Shown piece after piece: positions 53,364 through 61,905 of a stretch of 64,000 nucleotides of DNA. Source of the stretch: Candidatus Minthosoma equi (GTDB lineage Bacteria > Bacteroidota > Bacteroidia > Bacteroidales > Bacteroidaceae); contig JAGHUI010000010.1 in NCBI GenBank assembly GCA_018064885.1, forward strand, positions 1-64,000, written 5' to 3'. How positions within the stretch are numbered: position 1 is the stretch's first letter; every line of letters begins with the position of its first letter. The position numbers and the translations under genes are program-made. Under the pieces are notes generated by a model. It did no database searches and was not told the DNA's origin. It saw nothing but the letters and a program-made list of their open reading frames with translations.

Positions 53364-54764
53364 ATGGTACAAGATCCAAAACTTTTGTGGGATAGATGCC
53401 TCGACATTATTCGCGACAATATCACACCACAGCAATTCGCGGTATCGTTTGCCTTTGTGAAGTGCTACAGCTTCGACAATGGCAATCTGGTGCTTAGTGT
53501 ACCAAGCGAATTCATCAAAGAGTTTTTGGAGAAGAATTTCATACCATTGATGAGCTCTACATTTAAAAGAGTATATGGCAACCAAATAAAGTCACTTGCC
53601 TATATAGTAAATGTAGCAGATCAGCCAGTTGTTGAGAAACCACTCACATCTCCTACTGAGACATCTCCAACAAACGGAGATGAGCCAGGAGACAAGAGAT
53701 TAAGCCCTAATGACGTTACTGCTGTTCATGTAGATGAACTCGACTCACAGCTCCGTGCAGAATACAACTTCCATTCCTTCCTTGAAGGAGAAAGCAACCG
53801 TCTCGCACGTTCCGTAGGCGAAGCAGTAGCACAAAAGCCAGCAAAGACATTCAACCCACTCTTTGTTTATGGTCCATCAGGTTGCGGCAAGACACATCTC
53901 ATCAATGCCATCGGACTCCGTACCAAGGAGCTTCATCCACAGATGCGAGTGCTCTACCTTTCTGCCCACCTCTTCTACGTTCAATACACAGATGCTGTGA
54001 TGAACAATAAGGTGCCAGAGTTCATCCGATTCTATCAGACGATAGACATGCTCATCCTCGATGACATCCAGGAATTCTCAGGAAAGAAAGGAACACAAAA
54101 CACATTCTTCCATATCTTCAACCATCTTCAGCTGAACGGCAAGCAGATCATCCTTGCTGCCGACCGTCCGCCTATTGCAATCAAAGATATAGAAGACCGC
54201 CTTCTCACACGCTTCAAGTGGGGAATGCAGGCAGAGATAGAACGTCCAACAGAGAACCTTCGTCTTGACATTCTCATGGCAAAAGTCAGAAAGGATGGAC
54301 TCGACATTCCACAGGAGATTCTTCACTACATCTCAGAGAATCTTGACGAAAGCATCCGTGACCTTGAGGGCATCATCACATCCCTCCTCGCCTACTCCGT
54401 ATGCTACAATAGCCCTGTAAACATGGAACTGGTGAAGAAAGTAATGCCACGCTATGTAACAGAGCAAGTCACACGTCAGACAACAATCAACGAAGTGAAA
54501 GACATTGTTTGCAACCACTTCAACATCTCCGTTGCAAACATGGATTCCGAGTCACGTCGTCAGAAATACGCCTACGCACGCATGATAGCCATGTTCCTTG
54601 CCAATGAGTTCACAGACAAGTCAATAGCATACATAGGCAGCAACATGGGCGGAAGAAGCCATGCAACCGTAATTCATGCTGTAAACAAGATCAAAGAGCT
54701 CATGACAGTTGACAAGGAGACACGTGAGAATGTAGAAACCCTCCGAGCGTTGATCAAGAAATAA
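53364..54764 (+). CDS. dnaA: Chromosomal replication initiator DnaA
   Basis: 466 residues. Domain I (about 1-90) includes LWDRCLDIIRDNITPQQF. A variable linker follows. AAA+ domain III has Walker A GPSGCGKTH, Walker B MLILDDIQEF, sensor I AADRPP and the arginine-finger region DRLLTRFKWG. Domain IV has the DnaA signature near residues 425-445 (YIGSNMGGRSHATVIHAVNK). It binds the origin and opens it. It converges with the LruC gene. Confidence 0.97.
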   Translation: MVQDPKLLWDRCLDIIRDNITPQQFAVSFAFVKCYSFDNGNLVLSVPSEFIKEFLEKNFIPLMSSTFKRVYGNQIKSLAYIVNVADQPVVEKPLTSPTETSPTNGDEPGDKRLSPNDVTAVHVDELDSQLRAEYNFHSFLEGESNRLARSVGEAVAQKPAKTFNPLFVYGPSGCGKTHLINAIGLRTKELHPQMRVLYLSAHLFYVQYTDAVMNNKVPEFIRFYQTIDMLILDDIQEFSGKKGTQNTFFHIFNHLQLNGKQIILAADRPPIAIKDIEDRLLTRFKWGMQAEIERPTENLRLDILMAKVRKDGLDIPQEILHYISENLDESIRDLEGIITSLLAYSVCYNSPVNMELVKKVMPRYVTEQVTRQTTINEVKDIVCNHFNISVANMDSESRRQKYAYARMIAMFLANEFTDKSIAYIGSNMGGRSHATVIHAVNKIKELMTVDKETRENVETLRALIKK

Positions 54765-54835
54765 GCAAACGACAGCAATAAATACATAACATTTACTATT
54801 CCCTCCAAATTATTAATAAAGAAAATCGTGGAGAG

Positions 54836-54869
54836 AGAAAAAGCGCAGGCTGTTGGTGAGCCTGCGCTT
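54836..54869 (-). terminator. Terminator of the LruC gene
   Basis: An 11-bp stem AAGCGCAGGCT/AGCCTGCGCTT (54841-54851 with 54859-54869) has a 7-base loop. On the minus strand it is followed by TTTTTCTC. It may also stop dnaA from the other side. Confidence 0.8.
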
Positions 54870-54915
54870 GATGTTATTTGTGGAGGTTTGCAAGAGGGAA
54901 ACGTTTCCTCGTGCA

Positions 54916-57900
54916 TTACTTTTTTGTAAAAGTAAATCCCGTATCGGAATATGATTCTGCATTACCCTGTGAAGGACCATAGATGTTTGTAATGTACAAT
55001 TTTCCTGCTAAAAGAGCTTGAACATAGGAATATGGAACCTCACAACCATCATAAATACCCATAGTAGTATGTGTAGGTGTAGAATCGGAGTCATATATTA
55101 CAAATCCGGCATTTGTTACTGTTCCTGTGACTTTTAACACATACGTTGACTCTCCTAAACTTGTTGATGTAGTTGTGACTTTACGTGCATATGCGTCGTT
55201 TTCACCACCCCAATATGTCATTTTGCCAATTTTGACTACATCTCCAACGCTCGCAGAACATGAAGTCGATCCTCCATTTCCACCAGGAGTGCTAGCTGCA
55301 ACAACATGGACAGGAATCTTCACCTCTGTTTCTTTCCATAAATTAGGCTTGTCTTCAGCTTCACGCGAAGTATGCTTTACAATAATATTTGCATCACCTG
55401 TTGCCTTAACGGTGATGGAGTTATTATAAAGATTTCCAGTCACAGAGATAACATCTTCATTATCGCTTGAAAGCACGATGTAGTTCTTCTCGCCCCATTT
55501 GCCGCTGGTACCAGTTGCATCAACGTATAGCCCTGTTGTGCCAACAGTTAAGGTATAAACGCCATTCTGAGGAGTTGCGCCAACAATTGAAGGAGTGTAA
55601 ACAGGAGTTGGAAGAGTTACCTTAATCTCATAAGTCAAGTAAGTGTCCTTGTGGTTTTCATCACCTGGCATCTTGACCCATAAGAGGGCAGAACCCAAAT
55701 TAGAACCTGAAGTAATTGTTATCTTATTATTAGCATCACCCTTTGCAGCAGTAAAGACAGATGTGCTATAAGTACCGAATGTCAGCTTAGAATAATCATC
55801 AGCACCATCAGCTGTAATAATAAGCGTTTGGGTACTATTCTTCTCCATCGATACATAGCCACTAACTTTGATGTCCCATGACTGAGAACCTGTTACTGGA
55901 GCAGAAGGATCTTCTCCGCTTCCTTCACTACCACCAGGTGTTGGTGCAGGTACAACCTCTGGAATTGGATTCTTGTAATATGCAGTAGCACCAGCTTTCT
56001 TTGCATACCATCTTGTATCTTCTACATCGCCTGCCCAATCCTTGAATCCAGGATAGATGTTGCAGATGAATACATTCTCATTTGGCCAATCCCAACCTGG
56101 CTGAAGAATCAATACCTCAGGAGCGGTATAGCCATCTTGCTTATAATGATAGCCAATATTGTGACCATTGTTATCAGCATAATTATCCTCGCCTTTGACT
56201 ACATGGATGTTAACCATTGCAGCATACTCATTGATGCTCTTATCTGCATCAACATCTGTTGCAATTCGGATGGCAGTTCCTTCTCCAGGATCATTACCTG
56301 CATGGACGTTCAAAGGTTTAGATATCGAAGATCCGCTCTTAACAAGTTCATGGATTTCGCCGATTGCGCCACCGTTAAATGTGACATTTGCTTCGAGCGT
56401 ACCACCTGCTGCCAATGGAACTAAGTAAAGATCAGCTTTGCCATTACCCTTATCCTCCTTGCGGAGGCCGAGAACTACGTCATTGAAGTCATAGTCGAAA
56501 GCACCACCTAAGTCCTCGCATGCGATGATCCATGTTGGGAATTCAGGAGTGACAGGATTGATGACAGGGATCTCTTCCTTCTTGAATGAACCATTGGCGA
56601 TAAACATCACGTCATTAACATCGGCATCTCCACGGAAACGCTGATCCTCCATTGCGAATACTACCTGGTCATTATAACGGAATGAGGCAGCATGAGGATA
56701 CTCATTGAACAGCTCAAGGTTAATTGACGAGATAGAGGTGATAAACTCATTGTCACGGCTGTCGTTAACATTACCAATAATGAACAAGCCAATCTTAGTG
56801 TCCTTAGGGAAGGTATAAGAGCCAGTTGCGGCTAAGCCATCTGCTCCCCAATAAACCAGCTGGAGACGGGTACCTACTAGCTTGGTGTCCCAAATGCCTG
56901 TATCTTCATACTTATTACCATCAGATGAACCAAGATTTTGTCCAGGCTGCCATGTTGGAGATTTAGTTTGAAGAAGGTTCCAAGCAATCTCATGCATATC
57001 TGAATCAACCTTAATCTTTCCACCTGTTGTTGACATGTTTTCGACCATGACAAACTTAGGCATCGTCATAAACTCTTCTGGTGTAGGGTTATCACCTGTG
57101 AAATAGAAGTAACCAAACTGATTATTGTACTGAGTGCCCTTAGCAAAATAATCGAGATAGAAAGGACCATTCTCCTCCATAGTGAACACAAGATCTCTCT
57201 CAAAATGTGGAATAGAACCTTCTTTCATGTATTTAACATGATTCTCAGCTTCTTTAAATACTGCAGGTTCACCATCTACCTCAGTGAAGAAATGTGCAAT
57301 ATCTTTATAATACCACTCTGGACGCTCATCTGAAGTGTTAATTACATTGTTGAGGTAATATACGTTAGTAAATGAGCCATTGGTCAAATATGTGCCATTA
57401 ATAAGATAAGTAATGTTGCCTATATTGTCCTGTGTTGAATAGCAGCCATCAAGATACCAATCCATCATGTCACCAGTCCAAGGTCGAATCTCTGCTTTAG
57501 GTTCCTCCTTTGACTTATCAAGAACCTGAGAAGAAACGAGAGTTGTAGCCTCACCTCGTGTTACACGGCAAGGATCAGTTAGAATTGTAGCGCGAGTAGT
57601 CAAAGGACTGATATTAACCTTGCCATCAACGATCTGAAAGTTGCTCTTCAGTGAATAATAGCCTTTACCATCGTTGATGCGTGCAAATATCTGCTTTGTG
57701 CCTTTTATGACATCAAACTTAAGGGTAGTCTCACCATCAACAATTTGGCGCTTGGCAATAATCATAGGCTTTCCACCGATTGGATCGCTATAAAAGATTT
57801 CAAGCATGCCATCTTCTACGCCAGAGACCGTAGCGGTTACTTGCGTTGCCATTGACCAATCCTGATTAGGATCGACCTTACCAAAGGTTTTTAAGAAGTC

Positions 57901-58008
57901 GTTTTCATACTCAATGGCATTCTGTGTATAGCCATTGTCATAATCGCTACAGCCCACAAAGGTAAGAGCTGCTGGCATCAATAAAAGTGCTAATCTTTTC
58001 AATTTCAT
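54916..58008 (-). CDS. LruC/DUF4842-domain surface lipoprotein
   Basis: 1030 residues. The lipoprotein signal ends TFVGC (cysteine at 20). NDFLKTFGKVDPNQDWSMAT near 37-56 is a motif typical of these Bacteroidetes proteins. FAMEDQRFRGDADVNDVMF (~460) and FDYDFNDVVLGLRKED (~498) resemble the calcium-binding acidic strands of the LruC/DUF4842 domain. The C-terminal ~330 residues hold several Ig-like repeats (SWDIKVSGYVSMEKN; GVYTLTVGTTGLYVD) after a Gly/Ser/Pro linker. Likely a surface-exposed binding or adhesion protein; ligand unknown. It is a single gene. Confidence 0.85.
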   Translation of the reverse strand: MKLKRLALLLMPAALTFVGCSDYDNGYTQNAIEYENDFLKTFGKVDPNQDWSMATQVTATVSGVEDGMLEIFYSDPIGGKPMIIAKRQIVDGETTLKFDVIKGTKQIFARINDGKGYYSLKSNFQIVDGKVNISPLTTRATILTDPCRVTRGEATTLVSSQVLDKSKEEPKAEIRPWTGDMMDWYLDGCYSTQDNIGNITYLINGTYLTNGSFTNVYYLNNVINTSDERPEWYYKDIAHFFTEVDGEPAVFKEAENHVKYMKEGSIPHFERDLVFTMEENGPFYLDYFAKGTQYNNQFGYFYFTGDNPTPEEFMTMPKFVMVENMSTTGGKIKVDSDMHEIAWNLLQTKSPTWQPGQNLGSSDGNKYEDTGIWDTKLVGTRLQLVYWGADGLAATGSYTFPKDTKIGLFIIGNVNDSRDNEFITSISSINLELFNEYPHAASFRYNDQVVFAMEDQRFRGDADVNDVMFIANGSFKKEEIPVINPVTPEFPTWIIACEDLGGAFDYDFNDVVLGLRKEDKGNGKADLYLVPLAAGGTLEANVTFNGGAIGEIHELVKSGSSISKPLNVHAGNDPGEGTAIRIATDVDADKSINEYAAMVNIHVVKGEDNYADNNGHNIGYHYKQDGYTAPEVLILQPGWDWPNENVFICNIYPGFKDWAGDVEDTRWYAKKAGATAYYKNPIPEVVPAPTPGGSEGSGEDPSAPVTGSQSWDIKVSGYVSMEKNSTQTLIITADGADDYSKLTFGTYSTSVFTAAKGDANNKITITSGSNLGSALLWVKMPGDENHKDTYLTYEIKVTLPTPVYTPSIVGATPQNGVYTLTVGTTGLYVDATGTSGKWGEKNYIVLSSDNEDVISVTGNLYNNSITVKATGDANIIVKHTSREAEDKPNLWKETEVKIPVHVVAASTPGGNGGSTSCSASVGDVVKIGKMTYWGGENDAYARKVTTTSTSLGESTYVLKVTGTVTNAGFVIYDSDSTPTHTTMGIYDGCEVPYSYVQALLAGKLYITNIYGPSQGNAESYSDTGFTFTKK

Positions 58009-58403
58009 GTGTATAGTTAGTTTTTTTGTGTTATTACGTAAAAGAAGTCAACGCCAGTTTACAAATAAATGTAAAATCAACAAAGATTGTGTTTGAGAAA
58101 GAGTTTTTCCGATTCGCTCTCAACCCATTATGCAAATTTGCATATTTTTAACAAAACACATCGCATCAAACAAACAAAATATTCAAAAACAAGCATATTA
58201 TTGCTGAACGCAAAGCAAAATGGTGCATTTTGCAATATGGAGATTGCAATTAATTCCTTACGCAAGCACCTTATCGTTCCGAAGGACGCTTGGAGCGAAT
58301 GCGGAAAGAATTAGAAAAAAAAAGAAAACATCATAGTCTCAACCGCACTCGCAACATCTGCCCGAAATGATGCGTTCCTTTTCCCTTAAATGATGCACAA
58401 CAT

Positions 58404-58640
58404 TTGCCGGAAAGGGAACGAGGAAAGTCGTCGATATGTCACACGATGGGTCACACGATGGGTCACACGATGAGTCACACGATGGGTGTCACGATATCGC
58501 GCGCGCATAAAGAGAGAAAGAGAAGAGAAGAAGAGAAAAGAAGAAGTCGTAAAGAAGAAAACGACGGCGACGACGACAATTTTGAGGGAATCGAGGGGTT
58601 TTTGCAGGGGGTGAGTGAAGAAACATTGGGGAATGTTTGA
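58404..58640 (+). pseudogene. Possible C-terminal remnant of a phage/ICE-type DUF4373-like gene
   Basis: A 78-codon frame opening with TTG encodes four HTMG-type units followed by a long basic-acidic stretch (KERKRREEEKRRSRKEEN) and an acidic end. The His-Thr-rich repeat followed by a charged tract recalls the C-terminal part of Lin1244/DUF4373-type proteins found in Bacteroidetes mobile elements. No N-terminal domain remains and no promoter precedes it. It may also be a chance frame over a tandem repeat. Confidence 0.25.
58438..58485 (+). repeat. Four tandem 12-base units
   Basis: GTCACACGATGG is repeated four times with one change (unit 3 ends GA), followed by a degenerate fifth unit. The period is a multiple of three. 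Confidence 0.9.
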
Positions 58641-58667
58641 TTATGTCGCAGAAAAGTGCTATCTTTG
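58636..58667 (+). promoter_or_regulatory. Promoter of the 58693 lipoprotein gene
   Basis: TTTG (58636-58639), 20 bases, then TATCTTTG (58660-58667). The ATG lies 25 bases downstream. Confidence 0.8.
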
Positions 58668-58692
58668 CATTGTAAAATAACATTGAACGAAA

Positions 58693-59133
58693 ATGAAAAA
58701 GAACATTCTACTTTCTTTCGCCGTTGCTGCGGTTACATTGGTGGGATTTGCCAGCTGCAGCGACGATGATACTGAGGCAAGATTGCCGGAGTTCGGCTCG
58801 CTGACTGTGAGCTCTGCAACATTGACTCCTGGTGAGGATTTCAAGATTACTTTGAACTTCAAGGATCCTGGTTCGTACGTGAAGGGCACTTACACTTACT
58901 CTACCAATCCTGTTTCTACTACTACGGGCGAGTTTAAGTGCGGCAGCTCGGAAGGTTCAACTAAGGTGGTGTCTGCTAAGGCTCCATTGGAGGCTGGAAC
59001 GTACACGCTGACTGTGAGACCTAAGAGCATGAGCGCTAACGCTGGAAACAAGCCTTACATCGAGGTTGCCAGCATGGGGACAGTAAGCACGAAGATAACG
59101 ACCCTCTCCCCCGACCCCTCTCCCGTTAAATAG
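58693..59133 (+). CDS. Small lipoprotein, unknown
   Basis: 146 residues. The signal peptide has lipobox GFASC (cysteine near 22) followed by DDD, a pattern often linked to surface export in Bacteroidetes. The mature domain is a single Ig-like beta sandwich (SLTVSSATLTPGEDFKITL, then GTYTLTVRP). The last ~10 residues (TTLSPDPSPVK) come from a C-rich repeat that also supplies the stop codon, so the original end was probably near residue 135. The function is unknown; the next genes act on arabinose polysaccharides. Confidence 0.8.
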   Translation: MKKNILLSFAVAAVTLVGFASCSDDDTEARLPEFGSLTVSSATLTPGEDFKITLNFKDPGSYVKGTYTYSTNPVSTTTGEFKCGSSEGSTKVVSAKAPLEAGTYTLTVRPKSMSANAGNKPYIEVASMGTVSTKITTLSPDPSPVK

Positions 59134-59154
59134 GGTGAGGGGAGACCATGCGGG
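59103..59154 (+). repeat. CCCC/GGGG hairpin repeat, copy 1
   Basis: CCCCTCTCCC (59115-59124) pairs with GGGTGAGGGG (59133-59142), one mismatch, and GGGGAGACCATGCGG follows. It overlaps the end of the lipoprotein gene. Confidence 0.75.
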
Positions 59155-59194
59155 ACAAATGGACAGATTAAAAGCTATTAAAAACTTACTAAAC

Positions 59195-59379
59195 TAACGT
59201 GAGTTCGATGAATTTGTCAAATATGTTTATGTGCTTATCGCGAAGCGCTTTGCTCGCAAAGAACCGCCAACTGGAAAAACAAAAGAAAACAATTTGGTTT
59301 TTCTCGGGTTTTCTTATGTTTTCTTTTGTTTTTCTCATTGGCCCGAAGGGCACTACTACAATTGGTCGAACTGACATTA
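59195..59379 (+). repeat. Dispersed TIR element, copy 2 (185 bases)
   Basis: The left terminal repeat TAACGTGAGTTCGA (59195-59208) is identical to copy 1; the right repeat (59366-59379) differs at two positions. An extra ~80-base middle carries a perfect 18-bp inverted repeat (59274-59291 with 59317-59334) and a small hairpin CTTTGC-TC-GCAAAG (59248-59261). It ends 13 bases before the GH51 ATG, so it could affect that gene's leader. Confidence 0.8.
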
Positions 59380-59392
59380 AACTAAGACCTGA

Positions 59393-61843
59393 ATGAGAAG
59401 AATTATATTGTCGGCAATGATGGGTGCGATGAGCGCGATGGCGTTTGCCAACCACCCGGATTCTGTGTATGTTAAGCCGGACGTGAATGATGGAGTTCGT
59501 GATTTTCAGATTGCGTATTCGGTAGATAAGGTGCATTGGAAGCATGTGAGTTGCAACCTGTTTGAGAGCGACTATGGAACATGGGGCAGCGAGAAGAAGC
59601 TGTACTACCCTGTCCTATCCTACGATGGAAAGAAGTATTTCGCTACGTTCATCCCTAATCCTAAGCATCCGCAGATTGCAACGACCAACTCGGAGAATTT
59701 CTCTCTTTGGAAGCCTCAGGACTATCCTTACCTCAGCGAGAGCGATTTCAAGAAGAGGCTTGAGGAGCAGAAGGCGGCTTCGGCAAAGAATGTGATCAAG
59801 GTGCCATATTCTGCCATCGAGAATCTTCTGGCAAAGAAGCGCAACGCTGACCAGAATGCTCAGTGGGACAGAGACAACATCATGGCGAATGCTGAGAGGA
59901 TCGAGAAGATGAATGGCGACATCAGCGCACGTCTGACAATCAACTGGGACGACAAGAAGGCTATCTCTCCTGACTTGATGGGTATCTTCTTCGAGGACAT
60001 CAGCTATGCTGCCGATGGCGGTCTTTATGCTGAGCTGATCCAGAACCGCGACTTTGAATACACAGGCGATGATCACAATGGATGGAACGCTCAGACAGCA
60101 TGGAAGCTGGAGGGCAGCGCATCAAAGTTGAGCATTGCTACAGACAATCCTATCCACCAGAACAACAAGCACTACGCTGTGATTGAAAGCACTGGAGCAG
60201 GAGCAAAGCTCGTGAATGAAGGATGGGACGGCATTGTGATGAAGAAAGGTGCTAAGTACAATCTCTCCATGTTCACAAAAGGCACAGGCAACCTGAAGGT
60301 CAGCATTGTTGAAGACGGAAAGACAATTGCAACGGCAATGATGAAAGCTGGCGCAGAATGGAAGCAGCAGAAGGCAGTACTTGCGGCATCAGCAGATGCA
60401 AAGAAGGCATCGTTGGTGATTGAGCCACAAGGTGCAGGAACCATAGCACTTGACTTCGTGAGCCTCTTCCCTCAGGACACTTACAAGGGACACGCCAACG
60501 GCATGAGAAAAGACCTTGCAGAGGTCATTGCCGACATCAAGCCAAAGTTCGTACGTTTCCCTGGCGGCTGTGCCACTCATGGTCAGGGCATTGACAACAT
60601 CTACCACTGGCAAGCAACTGTTGGCGACCTCTGGGAGCGTGAGCCAGCGATGAACATCTGGAACTATCACCAGACACGAGGCATTGGCTTCTACGAGTAT
60701 TTCCAGTTCTGTGAGGATATAGGCGCAGACGCACTTCCTGTGCTTGCAGCCGGCGTTCCATGCCAGAACTCATGGAAAGGCGGCAACGGTCAGCAAGGCG
60801 GCATTCCATTCGAGAAGGATCTGAACGGCAAGCCATCGCCATACAAGTACATGGGCAAGGATCTCACTATGGAGAGCTACCTTCAGGAACTGCTCGACCT
60901 CATTGAATGGGCAAACGGCGATGCTAAGACAAGCAAGCTGGCAGCAATGCGTGCAAAGGCTGGTCATCCTAAGCCATTCGGCATGAAATATCTCGGCATT
61001 GGAAACGAAGACTTGATAAGCGATTGTTTCCTTGAGAGATACCACTTCCTCATCGATGGAGTGAAGAAGGTGCATCCAGAAATTACCATCGTCGGAACTG
61101 TAGGTCCATTCTGGGAAGGCAGCGACTACGAATACGGATGGAAGGATGCCAAGGCACACAACATAGAGATCGTGGATGAGCACTACTACAACCCTGTGGG
61201 ATGGTACATGCACCACAAGGACTTCTATGACAAGTACGACCGCAACGGCACAAAGGTTTATCTTGGCGAATGGGCATCAAAGGGCAACAACGTGTCAAAC
61301 GCTCTTGCCGAGGCAGCATACCTCGCAAATGTGGAGCGCAACGCAGATGTAGTTGTGATGTCATCCTACGCACCTCTGCTTGCCAAGGAAGGACATACGA
61401 ACTGGAATCCTGACATGATATACTTCAACAACACAGAGATCAAGCCAACGGCAAACTACTATGTGCAGAGAGCATTCGGTCAGAACGCAGGTGGCGAGTA
61501 TGTGTATTCCGACTTGGAAATCAATGCCGACAAAAATGTCAAGGCAACGATCGAGGAGAAGCTCGACAAATCTGTAGTTGTTGACAAGGAGACAGGCGAT
61601 GTGATCGTAAAGATTGTAAGCACGCTGCCAAAGGCAGCAAAGGTGACTGTTGTTCTTGGCGAAGAGGCGCTGAAGGGCAAGAAAGCCAAGACAGCAGAAA
61701 TGTCTGTGCTGGCAGGCGACAAGGATCCTAACCGTGGCAAGGACTGGAAGGTGAACGAAACAAAGCAGATAAGCATAGACAAGGAGTTTGAAGTTGAAAT
61801 TCCGGCTTATTCTGTTAATGTGATTAGAATAAGCCCCCTCTAA
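59393..61843 (+). CDS. Secreted GH51 alpha-L-arabinofuranosidase with extra N-terminal domain
   Basis: 816 residues. The signal peptide ends near MAFAN. The first ~150 residues form a beta-rich domain not usual for GH51 (DFQIAYSVDKVHWKHVSCN, FATFIPNPKHPQIATTN). The canonical part begins SARLTINWDDKKAISPDLMGIFFEDISY, with a CBM4-like insert. The acid/base glutamate is in LGIGNEDLIS (near 538) and the nucleophile in KVYLGEWASKGN (near 624). It removes arabinofuranose from arabinoxylan or arabinan. The stop codon lies within a second CCCC/GGGG repeat. It precedes a CE2-like esterase on the same strand. Confidence 0.92.
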   Translation: MRRIILSAMMGAMSAMAFANHPDSVYVKPDVNDGVRDFQIAYSVDKVHWKHVSCNLFESDYGTWGSEKKLYYPVLSYDGKKYFATFIPNPKHPQIATTNSENFSLWKPQDYPYLSESDFKKRLEEQKAASAKNVIKVPYSAIENLLAKKRNADQNAQWDRDNIMANAERIEKMNGDISARLTINWDDKKAISPDLMGIFFEDISYAADGGLYAELIQNRDFEYTGDDHNGWNAQTAWKLEGSASKLSIATDNPIHQNNKHYAVIESTGAGAKLVNEGWDGIVMKKGAKYNLSMFTKGTGNLKVSIVEDGKTIATAMMKAGAEWKQQKAVLAASADAKKASLVIEPQGAGTIALDFVSLFPQDTYKGHANGMRKDLAEVIADIKPKFVRFPGGCATHGQGIDNIYHWQATVGDLWEREPAMNIWNYHQTRGIGFYEYFQFCEDIGADALPVLAAGVPCQNSWKGGNGQQGGIPFEKDLNGKPSPYKYMGKDLTMESYLQELLDLIEWANGDAKTSKLAAMRAKAGHPKPFGMKYLGIGNEDLISDCFLERYHFLIDGVKKVHPEITIVGTVGPFWEGSDYEYGWKDAKAHNIEIVDEHYYNPVGWYMHHKDFYDKYDRNGTKVYLGEWASKGNNVSNALAEAAYLANVERNADVVVMSSYAPLLAKEGHTNWNPDMIYFNNTEIKPTANYYVQRAFGQNAGGEYVYSDLEINADKNVKATIEEKLDKSVVVDKETGDVIVKIVSTLPKAAKVTVVLGEEALKGKKAKTAEMSVLAGDKDPNRGKDWKVNETKQISIDKEFEVEIPAYSVNVIRISPL

Positions 61844-61877
61844 CTCCCCCATAGGGGAGAAAGCCATCCGGGCATAA
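61835..61877 (+). repeat. CCCC/GGGG hairpin repeat, copy 2
   Basis: CTCCCC (61844-61849) pairs with GGGGAG (61854-61859), then AAGCCATCCGGG follows. It overlaps the GH51 stop. Confidence 0.7.
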
Positions 61878-61905
61878 AAGTAAAATCATAAAGAAAAGAT
61901 AAAAA

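Larger units (their letters stand above)
58009..58692. other. 684-base gap holding a tandem repeat and possible gene remnant
   Basis: It contains the palindrome ATGCAAATTTGCAT near 58131, a 7-bp hairpin at 58215-58233, the 12-base tandem repeat at 58438-58485 and the promoter of the next gene. A 75-codon frame at 58087 lacks any supporting feature and is not called. Confidence 0.55.

Noticed and set aside
58087..58314. 75-codon frame near the LruC gene
   Set aside because: It has no promoter, no family resemblance and spans small palindromes.
58438..58485. CRISPR-like repeat
   Set aside because: The 12-base units are directly adjacent with no spacers, so it is a simple tandem repeat.
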